Below the pieces are notes generated by a model. It ran no database searches and had not been told where the DNA came from. It was given only the letters and a program-made list of their open reading frames with translations. Of a stretch of DNA of 64,000 nt, positions 12,601 to 25,300 are shown piece by piece. The first letter of the stretch is position 1; each line of letters opens with the position of its first letter. Source of the stretch: Hirudinaria manillensis (Eukaryota > Annelida > Clitellata > Hirudinida > Hirudinidae); contig CM067530.1 in assembly GCA_034509925.1 (NCBI GenBank), forward strand, positions 2,935,001 to 2,999,000, given 5' to 3'. Both the position numbers and the translations under genes were made by a program.

Positions 12601-13948
12601 CATGAATAATCTATATAAATAAAAATGCAATGTGTGTTTGTAACATGCAAATGTTCTCTGAAAGTACTTGACCAATTGCTTTGAAATTTTGACACAACAT
12701 AGTGCTCGATCAGGGGAGTGTTTGTATATAGGTTTCATATGTATGCCACAATTGTATCATGTAAAAATACGATATTTTCGAAAATCGGCCATCTTGCCAC
12801 GACGACGTCACGGCCTAATCCATGTAAATAAACTTTAGCGAGACATTAAAAAGCTTAAACTATCGTAACCCTCACGCAAATTTGTGAAATTGTAAAAATA
12901 AACATATTTGAAAATTTCTTTCTTATAAAATTAATAATCAGATTGAGCCACAGCAACGCGTGGCTGGGCACCACTAGTAATGAATGAATTATCATTGCAT
13001 GGATCGACACTGGTTGGCCAATCGTTACCAACAGCAACCATAGTAAACCATTCAATGATCTCAAAAACCTAAACAACTATTTTACTCGTTTTTGGCAATA
13101 CAATGTCCCACCTTCTTGTTGGACTCGTATTTCGTTTCCATGACGACGGCGTGGAGCAAGCACCTGTCTCCGTGAGACACGCCGCTAAAGTCGACGACGT
13201 CCAAAACCGAGGTGTCGTTCTTCCAGGTGGAGTTGTACTGCCAGCCGGTCGAACGTCCGACACGAAACTCCACCAGGGTCACTTGGATCGACTGGCCCTC
13301 TACCGCTTCGACGATCCACGGGCTCCTGGTACTGCCACAGTTGGTGAGGTCGGTCGTTGAACTCGCCAAAACCCCACCGCTGTGCTCGGCCCTCTCCGGG
13401 CCGAAGAAGATGCGGCCCGCGGGATAGTTACGGGCGTCCTGTCTAGGGTAGCGTCTTGAAAAAGTGCCCGAGAATTGTAGGCTCGGACGGGCCGCTACAG
13501 ACGGAATGAGCGGACGGACTTTGGCTAGGATCGGTTTCTGGTCCTTGCAGACCGTAGCTGGAGTTTCGACTGGAAGATGACGATCCAAATAATTAGCATA
13601 AATTATTGATTAGAATAAATTATCATTAACGTGAATTATTAATAGGTACTCGTTAACCATAAACATGAACATAAGCAAATCCCTGAGCAGTCTACCTCTG
13701 AGACAATCGTAAGCAACTTCCAGGTACGGCTTGAGGTCATCCGGACAAGGCCTGAGACTGGCAAACTGAGGATCGGGGACCCTGATCTCGCACTTCCTCT
13801 TGGCATTGCACCTGTCACCTGCCAACTCCGTGGCATCGATGACGCAACCCAGGTGCCCGTAGTCCAACTTGACGCATCTGTTGATCCTCATTCGACCGTA
13901 ACGGGCCTTTCTGATGAGCACCACTTGGTCCGGTGAGTGGCATAAGGC
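6699..13948 (-). CDS. single-pass receptor with SUEL lectin, CUB-like and sushi-like domains (5' end missing)
   Basis: Exons in coding order: 13948-13696, 13569-13112, 12439-12280, 9186-9028, 8813-8745, 8501-8420, 8224-8187, then a tail. Exon 1 is a SUEL/rhamnose-binding lectin domain, with conserved Cys, the KARYGR core and a PCPDDLKPYLEVAYDC ending. Exons 2-3 look CUB-like and end in FLLEY. Exon 4 has the Cys spacing and Trp of a sushi-like module. Exon 6 is one hydrophobic helix followed by Lys-Arg, so the C-terminus is cytoplasmic. Phases agree throughout. Two tails are both in frame: including exon 7562-7489 and ending at 7130 gives 455 residues; skipping it gives a Ser/His-rich tail ending at 6699 and 574 residues. 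The signal peptide and any earlier lectin domain lie upstream; an open stretch at about 14735-14597 with a good donor is a weak candidate. EVA-1-like receptors have SUEL, CUB-like and TM parts, but orthology is unproven. Confidence 0.75.
7484..7497. promoter_or_regulatory. second copy of the X-box-like motif, with a near-match 31 bp away
   Basis: Exactly the same GTTACCATGGCAAC as at 3994. A one-mismatch relative (GTTGCCGTGGTGAC) follows at 7515-7528. The motif overlaps the predicted donor of the optional receptor exon 7489-7562, so part of the match may simply be a splice site. Regulatory function is speculative. Confidence 0.3.
9269..9470. repeat. 26-bp minisatellite, about seven copies
   Basis: Near-perfect tandem copies of a 26-bp unit containing CAGTCAAACAAACAATACAA, starting near 9269. 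The largest variation is a single T-to-G change in one copy. It lies in the receptor intron between 9187 and 12279. Because 26 is not a multiple of 3, the long open frames across it cycle through three phases; they are not genes. Confidence 0.95.
10050..12279. other. remainder of the large receptor intron
   Basis: No exon that fits the flanking phase-1 boundaries was found here. The stretch contains GAC/GAT patches (10600-10670, 10780-10850, 11310-11370), GGAT/GGAA tetranucleotide runs (11740-11835) and short A runs. Open frames here are repeat-driven. Confidence 0.5.
12610..12977 (+). mobile_element. non-autonomous Helitron-like element, 368 bp
   Basis: The left end is TCTATATAAATAAAAATG, typical of animal Helitron 5' termini beginning with TC. 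The right end has a 6-bp-stem hairpin (AGCCAC at 12946-12951, GTGGCT at 12960-12965) nine bases before a terminal CTAG at 12974-12977. It is inserted between A and T with no target duplication, as Helitrons do. The inside carries no Rep/helicase frame. It lies in an intron of the SUEL receptor gene. The element is AT-rich apart from its 3' hairpin. Confidence 0.85.
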
Positions 13949-16744
13949 CTTTATAGGGTTCGAGTATGGTAAATTTTTATCGATTTGGTTGAATTTAAAA
14001 AAAAAAGAATTATATTTTTTAGACGTAAAGTTTTAATGATCTTAAAATGGGAGCATTATAATTGTATTTATGAGGCGCTAAAGGGATCGTAATTATTAAA
14101 TATTCCGAATATTCTGTCACATCATTGCGAAGCATTCTTTTGTTTTACGTCCATCTTAATTGGTCTCATGGATTTATGAAAAACATCCCATGAATAAAAC
14201 ATTGCACGGCTCCATAACGGAAACGCCTGGATTATTATAAAAATAAAATAAAAAAATTATAATAATTGTTTATGATAATTATTTATTATAATAGATATTT
14301 TTAAAAAAATCATTCCTCCTCGTTAGCACGTCAGACAATGGCTGAGATTTTAATTAATAAAACCCCATTAAAAACAATCAGACAAACGGTCACACATAGA
14401 CACGTGCGCATGCGCATGCAGACAGAAACTATTCATCAGAAAAATGGCCTTTAAAACTGCCTCTTGACACCTTCGCTGAGAAAGGCATCGATTTCTGAAT
14501 TTGACGTGACAAAAAAGTGACCGGGCGGAAAAAAAGCCTAAAGTCCGCGCGTGAAGGTTTTCAAATTTTCTTCCTTCACGGGCGGAATAAATGGGTTACC
14601 TGGAAGACTTCAGTTTCGCAGTAGGAGACCAGGACTGGTGGAGAGTCCCTGGGGTGTCGACCGAGTGCCCCTCCGTCTCGGAGCTCGCCCTTACCGGCCC
14701 GATGTTCCCTGGACGTTCCTGGTTTTGGATTGAAACGTTTTATACCTGCTCATCGTTAACGTCAATTAGATCAACAAGTACTGAGGAGATAATTGTGACG
14801 CCTTCATTAGCAACGTCAATCCAGCTCCTCCAAAAACAATAGCTTTACCAACAACATCGCGCACGCAAGCGAGCGGGAAGGCAGGCAGGCACACTCCCAG
14901 AACGGATGAAGGGTGGTGGTGGCGATACGGGGGTCACTTCGAGGGTACTCGCAAAGCGTGCCGGTGCTCGCGTGTCTGCGCTTTCGCTGGCGTGTGAAAT
15001 TGCCGAGAGAAATTCAGATCTCATAAGCGTCTCCCTCGCCTGCCAATCAAAATGCGTTTAGTTTCGACGTCGCTTTTATCCTGTCTATTATCCTAATCTT
15101 TCGGACACTAAATGCATTAATTCAGTCTCGCGAGCCTACAGGAGGGAGTCGCTGCTTGTACTTTCCACTTTTGTTTACTTTTTACTTCCAGTATCGGGTT
15201 TATTTTCACTGCCGGGCAATAAACTCCGACGCTCTGTAGCTAGTTCATCGCCGTGTAATCTAGAGAGATCGTTTTCAGTTTTTCGTCGGTAGGCGGCCGG
15301 TCGCATGGGAAGGGGTACCGATGATTTGCATGTCTTAAAGGAGTGCAGGATGGTAGGGAAACGTGGATAAGGAGATTTATTCTGACCTTCTATGTTTTTC
15401 CACTCGTGTGTCGCATTCATTAAAAACAAGGCGTGCGACGACGAAGTAGGGTTGTCATGGAAACGAGAGATGTGCGGTTAGACTAATAAACAAAATTTTT
15501 TTTGTTTTACTTTTAACGTCTAGATTGTCTGCCGATAATCGAGAAAAACTAGAGATGTAAGAGATTATATTTTTCTAATTTTTTTCTTTCGTTTATTTTC
15601 AAATAAAATTGTTTATATAATTCTCTTATTCGTTGTACACTCTTTATTATTTCTTAGCGGCACAAGGCAGAGATTAGGGAAAATGGATGCGAAAAAAAAA
15701 GGTATTCGGAACGCCGAGAGAAAAATCATGCGACGTCTTATCTTAAGAATAAAAGGTGGAAGGGATTCAATTACCAGGTGAACCATCCATCGCACGAGAT
15801 TTGCATATCGCATCGACCGGCCATCATACTCGGCCATTTTCGGTCTCCTTAGATCCATAGGATGTGCGCGAGGAAATGGCTAAATGTTGACTCATTAGTC
15901 GTTCATTTCTCTAGCATGTTTTATAATCGCGCGCCTTAGAAATTAGCCAACAAATTGGCTAGCTGCCTGCCAATTTCAGAATGGCTAGCTAGTAGCTAGC
16001 CGGGAATGGTTTGCGAAACTTAGCCTACTCTACCTTAGAATTTGGCTGTGTGGTGGAATTATACTAACCACATAAACACTCAATCCAGGACTTGAACACC
16101 TGCTGGCACAACCAAAGTGTGTCCACATGAAAGTCGAAGCCTTTCATTTTTACAGATGAAGACGAATTACGTAAGATGTACGAGTAATCAGAGTAATTAT
16201 TTACACAGTCAGGACTCGTTTGTTAGCATTTGGGCTCCATTACAAGACGTTATGCAAACGAGGTCTCAAGATGTTTACTTTCTGAGAAACATGCCTTCGC
16301 TCGGCAATAACTGTAAATGTACAACTGGTCTAGCAGAGGAATTTGATTTGCACCAGAAAATATTATGCCGAAATATTAAGCTTTATTAAGTCGTAAAAGT
16401 AAATCACGGTGAACAGAATTACAGAATTAGCCTTTTAGCTGGGTATTTTTTAGTGACACTGTCGAGTTGGAATGAGACGAAGTATAAATAACAAGGATCA
16501 CAGTCACAATGGTGAAACATTCGACCAGCCATTCATCGGGTGACGAAACTCAGCCACTGCCAACCTTTATCCAGCCCACCCCCCCCCCCTAAAAAAAAGG
16601 GTGGTGTTCATTTTTTCCCTCTCGCAGACAGAAAATATGTCGAATATTCGTTCCCAATAAACCCTTATGGATCGGACATGATAGAGGCAGCTGTTGTGGC
16701 CGAAGATTGAATGGAATAAAGCAGACGACAAGGCTTCTATTCGT

Positions 16745-17185
16745 TTCTCATCCATCAGTCCATCCTTTCATCCATCCCGTCACTCGTCCTTCATTCCGTC
16801 CACGCATCCGTCCGTTCGTTCGCTCATTCATGGATGAATGCATTCCGTTTGGCATTTATTCATTCACTTGGTCAATTTTGGATTCATTCATTTACTCAAC
16901 TGTCTATTCTTCTCCACGTTCTTTCAGCTCTTAGTCGATCTCTTCCATCTATCTATCTAACCTCCATCCCTCTATTCATCCGTCCACTCATCTGTCCGTC
17001 CATCCATCCATCTGTCCATCCGTCATTCTGTCCGTCCATCCACCTATCCGTCTACTTCCCGACCCATCCGTCCATCCACCCATCAATCTGACCGTTCATC
17101 CATCCATCTATCCGTCTGTCTCCCGACCCATCCGACTAGCCACCCACCCATCCATCCATCCGGCCACCCACTCATCCATCTTCCA
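16745..17185. repeat. CATC/GTCC tetranucleotide-rich tract
   Basis: Roughly 440 bp of degenerate ATCC, GTCC and ATTC tetranucleotides. It yields long Ser/His/Pro/Ile open frames in two phases that are not genes. Confidence 0.85.
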
Positions 17186-17455
17186 GGAGCCCGAGCTTAG
17201 TTGATATTCTGAAAGTGGACGGGAGAAAAGGAGGAAATATAAAGTTTATCGACATCTTATTCTATGGAACGACTGACGGAAATGCGTAATGAGCTTTCCA
17301 GGAGATGCCCCATCTGTATGAACACTAAACAATGATCCTCGGATAAAAGTCATGGCCCTCGGTCGAACGCCAGCACCAAACGGTACACGGATTAAGCAAT
17401 CCTGTCTTTGTCTTGTCTCGGTCTCGCCTTGCCATAAATGCTGACGCTCGTAGAA

Positions 17456-17606
<151 letters not shown>

Positions 17607-19647
17607 TTAATCAATACATGTAATAAATAAATTCAATTAGCATAGTTTCACTAGCGGTACAGCCAGGATTTTAGAATCGGTCGAGGTATGGCTGAATTAG
17701 AAGCATTTGGCTGATAATGATAACCTTTTCATTTGCTTTCTCTCTGCAAGAGAATCACACTCAAGGGTCAGGGGGATAATGCGTCTGAGGGGAGCAACGA
17801 CCTCCACCCTACCTTGCTTCTCCCCAGAGAGGCCAAAAATCGGACAGACCTAGGGTCAGTCCAGCTGAAATGAGGCCCTGTTTAAGGCTGTACATCCTTC
17901 CTTGGCATTGGTTATTAATGTTTTTAAACTCATTCTACGAATGATGATGATGATGATGGTGGTGATGGTGATGATGATGATGATGACAATGGTGATGATG
18001 GCAGTAATAGACGTGCATCTACACGCGCATACAACAAGACGTACAACGTGCACGCACACAACGACATGCAACGACAAGCGACAGCATTAAGATTCAGTTG
18101 ATGTGGCTTAGGTGAATCTAATCGCCTATGAAATGGCCTCCTCCAAATGATAAGGTTAAGCGGTCGGTACTTTTTCATGATGATTATGATAACCATGACG
18201 ACGACGACGACGATGACGATGATGATGACGACGACGACGATGACAGTGACGTTGACAATTGTTAGAAATAATTCTAATAGAATTTAGAGTTAATGTTATT
18301 ACCCAATAAATATCATTAACGATATTAGAATATCATCACCTCGTTGAGATAAAGGATAAATTGATTCAATTATCCTAACCGGAACATTAGTGGCAGAGCT
18401 GACGTCATCTCCGTCAAAGCTAATAATAGCAGCAACAAAAACAACAACCCATAAAACACTCACCTCGGTCAAAGTTCCAAGCATCTATTGACCTTGTTGT
18501 TGTTGTTGTTGTTGCCGCTGTGGATGTTGTTGTTGTTGTTGTTTCCCTTTTCAGGCCGACGACGGCGACGACGATGAAGCAACACGACAAACAACAAATC
18601 ATTTCAATCGCTACTCGAAACATGCCGACCGGTATTGAAACTGCATCGAGTTTTTTTTTCTCTAAGAAAAACTTAATAACAATAAACAAATATTTATGAT
18701 TCACTTATTGAACAGTGCCAATAATATTAGTAACGGTATTAATAATGATGTTAATAATAATAATAAAAGCTTCCTTAAAAAAATATTGCAGTCAGTAAGA
18801 AAAAGCAAGCTATACAAAGGATTGTTGGTATTCATCTTGATACCGCAACAAGATTGTATCACAGCAGTTTAAGAAACATATACACATTTAGACGGTCATA
18901 ACCATTTGCCTAGGGTAGTCATTGGCTAATCATAACAGTTAATCATAAGCCTTGGTTATTAGTGATAAAGTGATAAAGCACACTAAGCCAAACTCTTAGA
19001 AAAAGTGTAGTCTCACATCTTCCAGTCCAAGAAAGAGATTCAACAGAAGACAACGACAATGAATACAAACAACAATGTTATACAAATTCATACAAACTCT
19101 ATCTCAGCGTGAAATACCCACCAGGAAGCAATAAGACCAACATCGAAATGCTACGCAACGGTACAAAGTACCGACATTAAACCGGTATCAGTACGTTACA
19201 TGCGAAACAAAGACCTGCCATAACGATACGTCAGTACAAAACGGTACACCATCTTTGCTTCGATCCAAGGGCAGCGGTACCATACCAGCGGTACAATACA
19301 TCGTCTATTCATTGAACAATTCTTCGATACGAGCGTCTACCATATGAGGCTACGAGAAGATCTTAATAAGTCATAAGAGCCGCTTCGATAGTCCGGATTA
19401 GGGGTAAACCAAGTGAGAGTTGAGAAGACTGAGAGATTTATACCGTGGCGGCTGGAAAAGGACGATGCCGTGCACGCAACTACACTGCAACCACTCCGTT
19501 GCCTCCTTATTTTCCCGGAGTTTTTGATCATAAGACGCTTATCGTACAAGGAAAGAAATTGACTTAAGAAATGGTATGTGCTGTTGTTGTTGTTGTTGAT
19601 ATTACGAATTTGATAGTAATGTTGATATAGTGACAGTAACAGTGTTA

Positions 19648-19649
<2 letters not shown>

Positions 19650-19709
<60 letters not shown>
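19650..19709. repeat. (TTA)n microsatellite, about 20 triplets
   Basis: Pure TTA/ATT array of about 60 bp in intergenic DNA upstream of the polymerase kappa gene. Confidence 0.95.
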
Positions 19710-19710
<1 letters not shown>

Positions 19711-20499
19711 TACAAATAATTAATTGATTATCGTGTTATTAGTTTTTAATGTTAGTTTAACAACTCCATTACATAGAGAGCTACAAAGATGAATATGCGA
19801 CAAGAAATTACTCAAGAAGCAAATGAATGATCGCCGTTGATAAATAACATCAATCGTCGTCATCATCATCACCATCATCGTCGTCATTGTCGTCGTCGTC
19901 GTCATCGTCTTTCCATCTGAAGACGTCCATCGCTCCAGTGGATGGCTGACAAAATATCAGATCCAATGGATAGACCGACAAAAAAAATAACAGGTCCTGT
20001 TCACTACGAACTTGCTTGACAACTTTCGATTTGGGTCAAATTGTCTGCCAGCATCTTCATTTTGGCAGAACAACTTTAGTGATTGTTTGCTGTTACTTTT
20101 CATGTTACTATTAAATTATGTACTCTAAATTGTTCATTTTCTAGGTAACTAGATTAAGTAAATTTTTCTAGAAATGGTTTTATTTAATTTCTGATGAATA
20201 GATCGACTTTATTCCCGTAACCATGTTTAGGTGACCAATTACAAAGCATTTCTTTATAGTTAGTTGATTCTAGTTTAAAAAAAAAACAGAACAAAAGTGT
20301 TTTAATTAAAATAGTAAAAATTATGCATGAGTTTGTTGAATTGTTTTAAATAATTGCAAATCGAAAGTGGAAGAGCTTAAACTTTCGTGCCGCGTTTGTT
20401 TATTTATTTTCGAAACAACTTTGTTTCACGAAATATAAGGCTCGGTTTAAAGAATTTTGCATTATTTTGCGTATATTTATTTCAAAAGAATAAAATTTT

Positions 20500-23400
20500 A
20501 TGATGACGCAAGAAATTAAAAATGAGAATCGCGAACTTCGAAATGCTGATATCATCGCAAAAGAATCAAAAATCTCAGAAGACGGATCAAAGGACGCTAA
20601 AATTATGCTCCTTAACGACAATAAGGCAGGCATGGAAGGCCTGGACAAGGAAACCATAAACAAAATTATTTATGAAGCTTCAAAAGGTTAGATGCCGTAA
20701 TTTGGGTTCATTGAAACTCATTTGTGCTCATCTAACTGTTTTTATTATAATAAATGTTATACTTCGACTTTTGACATCAAGTTATTCTTTAAAGGTTCAT
20801 TATTTTTTGAAAATGAACAACGAAAAGAGGCTACACTTAAGGCTCGAATTGAGAATCTTCAGAAACATGCTCGAGAAGTAATGCCTGAACAATTGGAAAT
20901 AGCCCTTAAAAAAGTTTGTGTTTTTTACTCGGTTCAGATGGCATCATTTATTTTTGCACAGCATTATGTCACTCCAACCCTAATTCCAAGGAAAAGTCTT
21001 ATTATTTCATTAATTCCCCATTGCAGGCAGATGAGATGATTGAATCTTTGGAAAAGGAGAGAGATCTATCAAGGACAATTGTGCACATTGACATGGATGC
21101 CTTCTATGCCTCCGTGGAGATTCTTTCTAGGCCTCACCTCAAAGACGTGCCGATGGCTGTCGGAAGCAACCACATGTTGGTGAGGCTGTCTATGGTTCTT
21201 GGACATAGTGAAGTATCTTTATTGATGTCACAATTGATTTGGCCAATTTCCTGATCATTAGCAATTTTTCCGAGATGAAGTTTCACTCTGTTCTCATTAG
21301 TGACATTCTTAAATTGTCATATCTAATGTGAATAATTGGATTTTCCAACAAAGCGGTCCATTCCTAGATTTGTGCATGTCCATATTTACATCTATAAACT
21401 TAAGTCTAAAAAGATCAGAATAACAATGTCGTTCATATTGTACCCTAATGAAATTACTCATCTGAAATCAATTTCAATTTCTTTCAGTCGACATCCAATT
21501 ATGCAGCTCGCAGGTTCGGAGTGAGAGCAGGAATGCCTGGCTTCATTGCCAAGAAACTGTGCACCGACCTGGTCATCCTGCCCTTGAACTTTCCCGAATA
21601 CAGGAGGTACAGTTCCCTCTTTGGAAAGGTGCTCTCGGAATACGACCCGAACTACTCCAAGATGGGTTTGGATGAGGCCTACTTGGACGTAACGGATTGT
21701 CTGAAGGAGAGAGCGAAACGAAAGTCCTCCGACGGTATGACCGGTCGGCTTTGGATTCACACTCGTTGATCTTAGTGCCGAGTTATTTTGTAAATTTCTG
21801 ATTTATATTGTTTCACGTTCGGAATAATAGGCATGCTTCGTTCAGAAATAGTTGCATGTTGTGGATCTTACTTCCCGATCTACGGCTTGATAAACCGTCT
21901 TAGTTTTACATATTTAATTAAACCAGTTAATTTATTATTCATGACAACAGGTTGCAATATCACAATTGGGGAGCTGGAATCTGAAATAGTCAATGAGATG
22001 AGGCAGAAGATCTTCGAACTCACCAATCTGACCTCCAGTGCTGGTGGGTCATGAATAATTATTAGATGCAATGTTTATTTAGTAGTTATATGGCAATTGT
22101 CTAAATGTATGAATATATATATATTTTGTCCTTCTATATTTAATGAAGAATTAATTATGATCATTTACTGAACTCTCCATTAGCATAATAAATGCACAGC
22201 TTTGTATGACTCATTTTTCTACCTGTGTTTTAGGGATAGCTCCAAACTCCATGCTTGCCAAGGTTTGCAGTGACATCAAAAAACCGAATGGTCAGTTCAG
22301 GATTGATAGGACAAAAGAAGCTGTCCTCGAATTCATTAAGGATCTGCCTATCAGGAAGGTAGTCATTAATTATGCAAATTATGTTAATTTATTCATTTCA
22401 GGACATTACAGGAACATATGTTATTTATAATAACTAAATGCTAATTTTCTGTATGTTAATTTGCATCTCTTGCACGTTATCAGCATTACTTACAAACCTT
22501 TTACAACAACCTTCCATTTTGGCTACATAGCTAGTTTCTATGCAGATATCAGGAATAGGAAAGGTATGTGAACAGATGCTGAAATCACTGGACATCCACA
22601 CCTGCGTTCAACTCCTTGAAAGACGAGCCCTGCTCTTCCAGCTCCATTCCCAGATTTCCTTTGAACACTACATGAGGGTTGGCCTTGGGGTTGGGTATGG
22701 TAAGGTCGAAAGGTAAGGCTTCGAGCCAATTTATTCTTTATAACCTTTTCTTGTAACTATAACTTTTAACTATGATTATGTTGCTAATAGTTACGATATT
22801 TAAAAATTAATATAGTTGTCAGTGTTACGCACATTTTGTATATAGCAGAGGAACTGAGTGAGCCCATCAGGCTCATTAGCATATTCTTGAACGATCTAAG
22901 TGCTCAAGTAGATATGCTAATGAGCCCCTGTGTAAATAGGCATACGATTTGAGGCCAAAGGCCTCTCTGGCGACATCTTGTTTGAGTTCTAGTTCTGATT
23001 TTTAGTAATAAAGTATCGAGTTAGAACAATTTATCCTTCCAGTTTGATGTTGTTAACTAGGTTAGTTAAAATAGTTATAATATTAATAATAATAATAACT
23101 TTAACTTATATTTATACATATTTATTAAACTTATGATATTAAGTCTTGCAAACAGCCAATGAATGATTAAATTTCTAATCTTTCATCGACTAAAAACATC
23201 TTTAAAAACAATTTTTTCCATTTCTTCAGAGATTCCGAAAGAAAGTCCATGAGTGTTGAGAGGTCTGCACTTTTGTCCATCAACTTATAATAACTTTATT
23301 ATACAATTGCAATAAATATTGCAACAAATAAGTACATGCAGTATAAGTACATAAATTCATAATAAAATTATAATGGCACCATAAATTATATGTACGATCG

Positions 23401-24972
23401 GGACTTCCCTTAAACCTGGCAGAACGTTTGAAGACACGAGCGACTCGAAGCAACTGACGGACATCTGCGAACAGCTCTGCAAGAACCTCGTCGAGGACCT
23501 GGTTGGGGAAAACTGGGCTGTGAGTTTCGGTCGTGTCAGAACTTTTTCCCGAGACAGTTGAAAATAATGTTCAATATTTCACTATAAAAATAGTAATAAC
23601 AATAATAATGCTGAATATTATCAGAATGGTATATGTCTGAAATAGCCCCCTTACAGATGTTGTGGCTTTGTTACCTATTTGTATTATTATTTCATTTGGT
23701 CTTGCAATAATTCCAATCATTTTGCAATTACAGACGAAAACAATAACATTGAAGATCAAAGAAATAAACTTCCAAGTGAAGACGAGAGCCAAGACTTTGT
23801 CATCCTATACTCAGAACTATGAGGTCATCTTCAATACTGCCATGAATCTATTGAAGACCGAAATGAAAAACTCCAAAGGACAGCTCAAGCTCAGACTCAT
23901 GGGTGAGAAATTGGCTATAAATAGTTCCAAATCGGCTTTCCCAAGGCTCTGGAAGTTTTGTAGACGTCTTAAAATATCTGAGGCATTGAAACTATTTGTC
24001 ATTCCTTGAATTAAATCTGACAATTTTAATATTAATAGAAAATTAGGAGATCACAATAGATTTATTTATTGGCTCAAATGTTTCACAGGGGTCAGAGCTT
24101 CCACTCTCGTGTTGGCTTCAGAGATTCCAAAATCAATGCAGAGGTCTCTTTATGACTTGTTCAAGAAACAACAAAGCCACACAGCTGATGTCAGAGTCGA
24201 TGATTGTGATGATAGTAATAGCACTCTCCCCTCATCTTCTCATAAGATGTCACCCTCCACAACTCACGACTGGCATCGGATCACGTTGACTCCAGAAGAA
24301 TGTTCGTCTCTGCCTGCAAAATGGGATGATGGCATCAGCAACAACCATCAAATCATCCATAATGATCCTAATTGTTGTGGATGTCCTCAGGACAAAACTG
24401 ATGACAATCTTCCATCATCTTCTTCTTATGTCAATGAGTTAACATCTCAAAACTGGCATGAGATCATGATGACTCCAGAACAATGTTTGTCTTTGCCTGC
24501 AAAAAGGGATGATGGTGCCTGCAGCAGTAGCATCGTTCAAAGCAGCAACGGTGATCCCAATGAAACCTGTGGCCATCCTCCATGCAAAGCCAACGACAAA
24601 CTCCCATCTTCGTCTGCCGACAAATTAACTTGTCCCATCTGCTGTAAACATCTTCCGGATGGGAACGAGTCTGCCGTAAATGCACACATCGATGAATGCC
24701 TCAACCTGACCTACATCAAGCAAGTCCTTGACCCTGGAATCGAAGGGCAGAACGATGATGATGATGATTATGACTTCACCAACACAACCCAACGCTCACC
24801 AACCAAGAAGATGGATTCGATCAAAGACACAGAAAAAGGAGGTCAACGTCCAAACCCTGCCCCCAATTCTAATCGTGTTTCACCCTCCAAGGTTTCAAAG
24901 CTCAAGAGTTCACGGAAGCGCAAACACGAGCAAACGTATCCGACGCTGACCAAATTCTTCCGTGGATCTTGA
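20500..24972 (+). CDS. POLK: DNA polymerase kappa, Y-family translesion polymerase
   Basis: Eleven exons join to exactly 758 codons (757 residues): 20500-20686, 20795-20913, 21027-21179, 21488-21734, 21951-22043, 22234-22358, 22546-22712, 23230-23262 (33-nt micro-exon), 23423-23519, 23734-23902, 24089-24972. The enzyme extends primers past damaged bases in the nucleus. Catalytic motifs are present: [12 protein letters not shown] (Asp124 metal ligand) and LDEAYLD (Asp215-Glu216). The kappa-specific N-clasp is present ([17 protein letters not shown]), followed by finger [19 protein letters not shown], thumb RKISGIGK and little-finger NFQVKTRA. The last exon carries one UBZ4 zinc finger (Cys645, Cys648, His663, Cys667) and ends in a PCNA-binding-like TLTKFFRGS. 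Vertebrate POLK has two UBZ fingers; only one is visible here. Two ATGs at 20500 and 20503 are both usable. It converges on SYF2, with 328 bp between the stop codons. Confidence 0.96.
24250..24516 (+). repeat. internal protein repeat in the POLK tail
   Basis: Two copies of a 22-residue motif with shared pattern WHxIxxTPExCxSLPAKxDDG occur at residues 524-545 and 585-606. They are spaced 61 residues apart and separated by Ser-rich linkers, just before the UBZ finger. Conservation between copies exceeds that of the linkers, which implies a selected short motif, perhaps a partner-binding peptide. Confidence 0.7.
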
Positions 24973-25300
24973 AGGATTTCCCCAAAATGTTTATTTTTTT
25001 AAACCATTTTTTTTGTTTTGTAAATCGTTCCCAGCACGGCCATTTTTACAGCATAGAATCAAACTGCAGCTTAGCTATTTACACACACACACATTGTTTG
25101 ATGAATTTAATTTAAGAAAAGAAATGTATTCTCAAAAAATATATTCTTTAAGAGCAGAGTTAAGTTCGGCCCAACATATCAAATTATTAGGCACAACTGC
25201 ACAGTTCCAGCAAATAATTGTTTCAATTGACGATTTAATGGCAACAAAAATTGATAAAAACTTCGTCAACAATTGGGTCAAAAATGGCAACAGGCGAGCT

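Noticed and set aside
16117..16389. 90-codon plus-strand frame
   Set aside because: No recognisable domain, no splice partners, and composition like the surrounding non-coding DNA.
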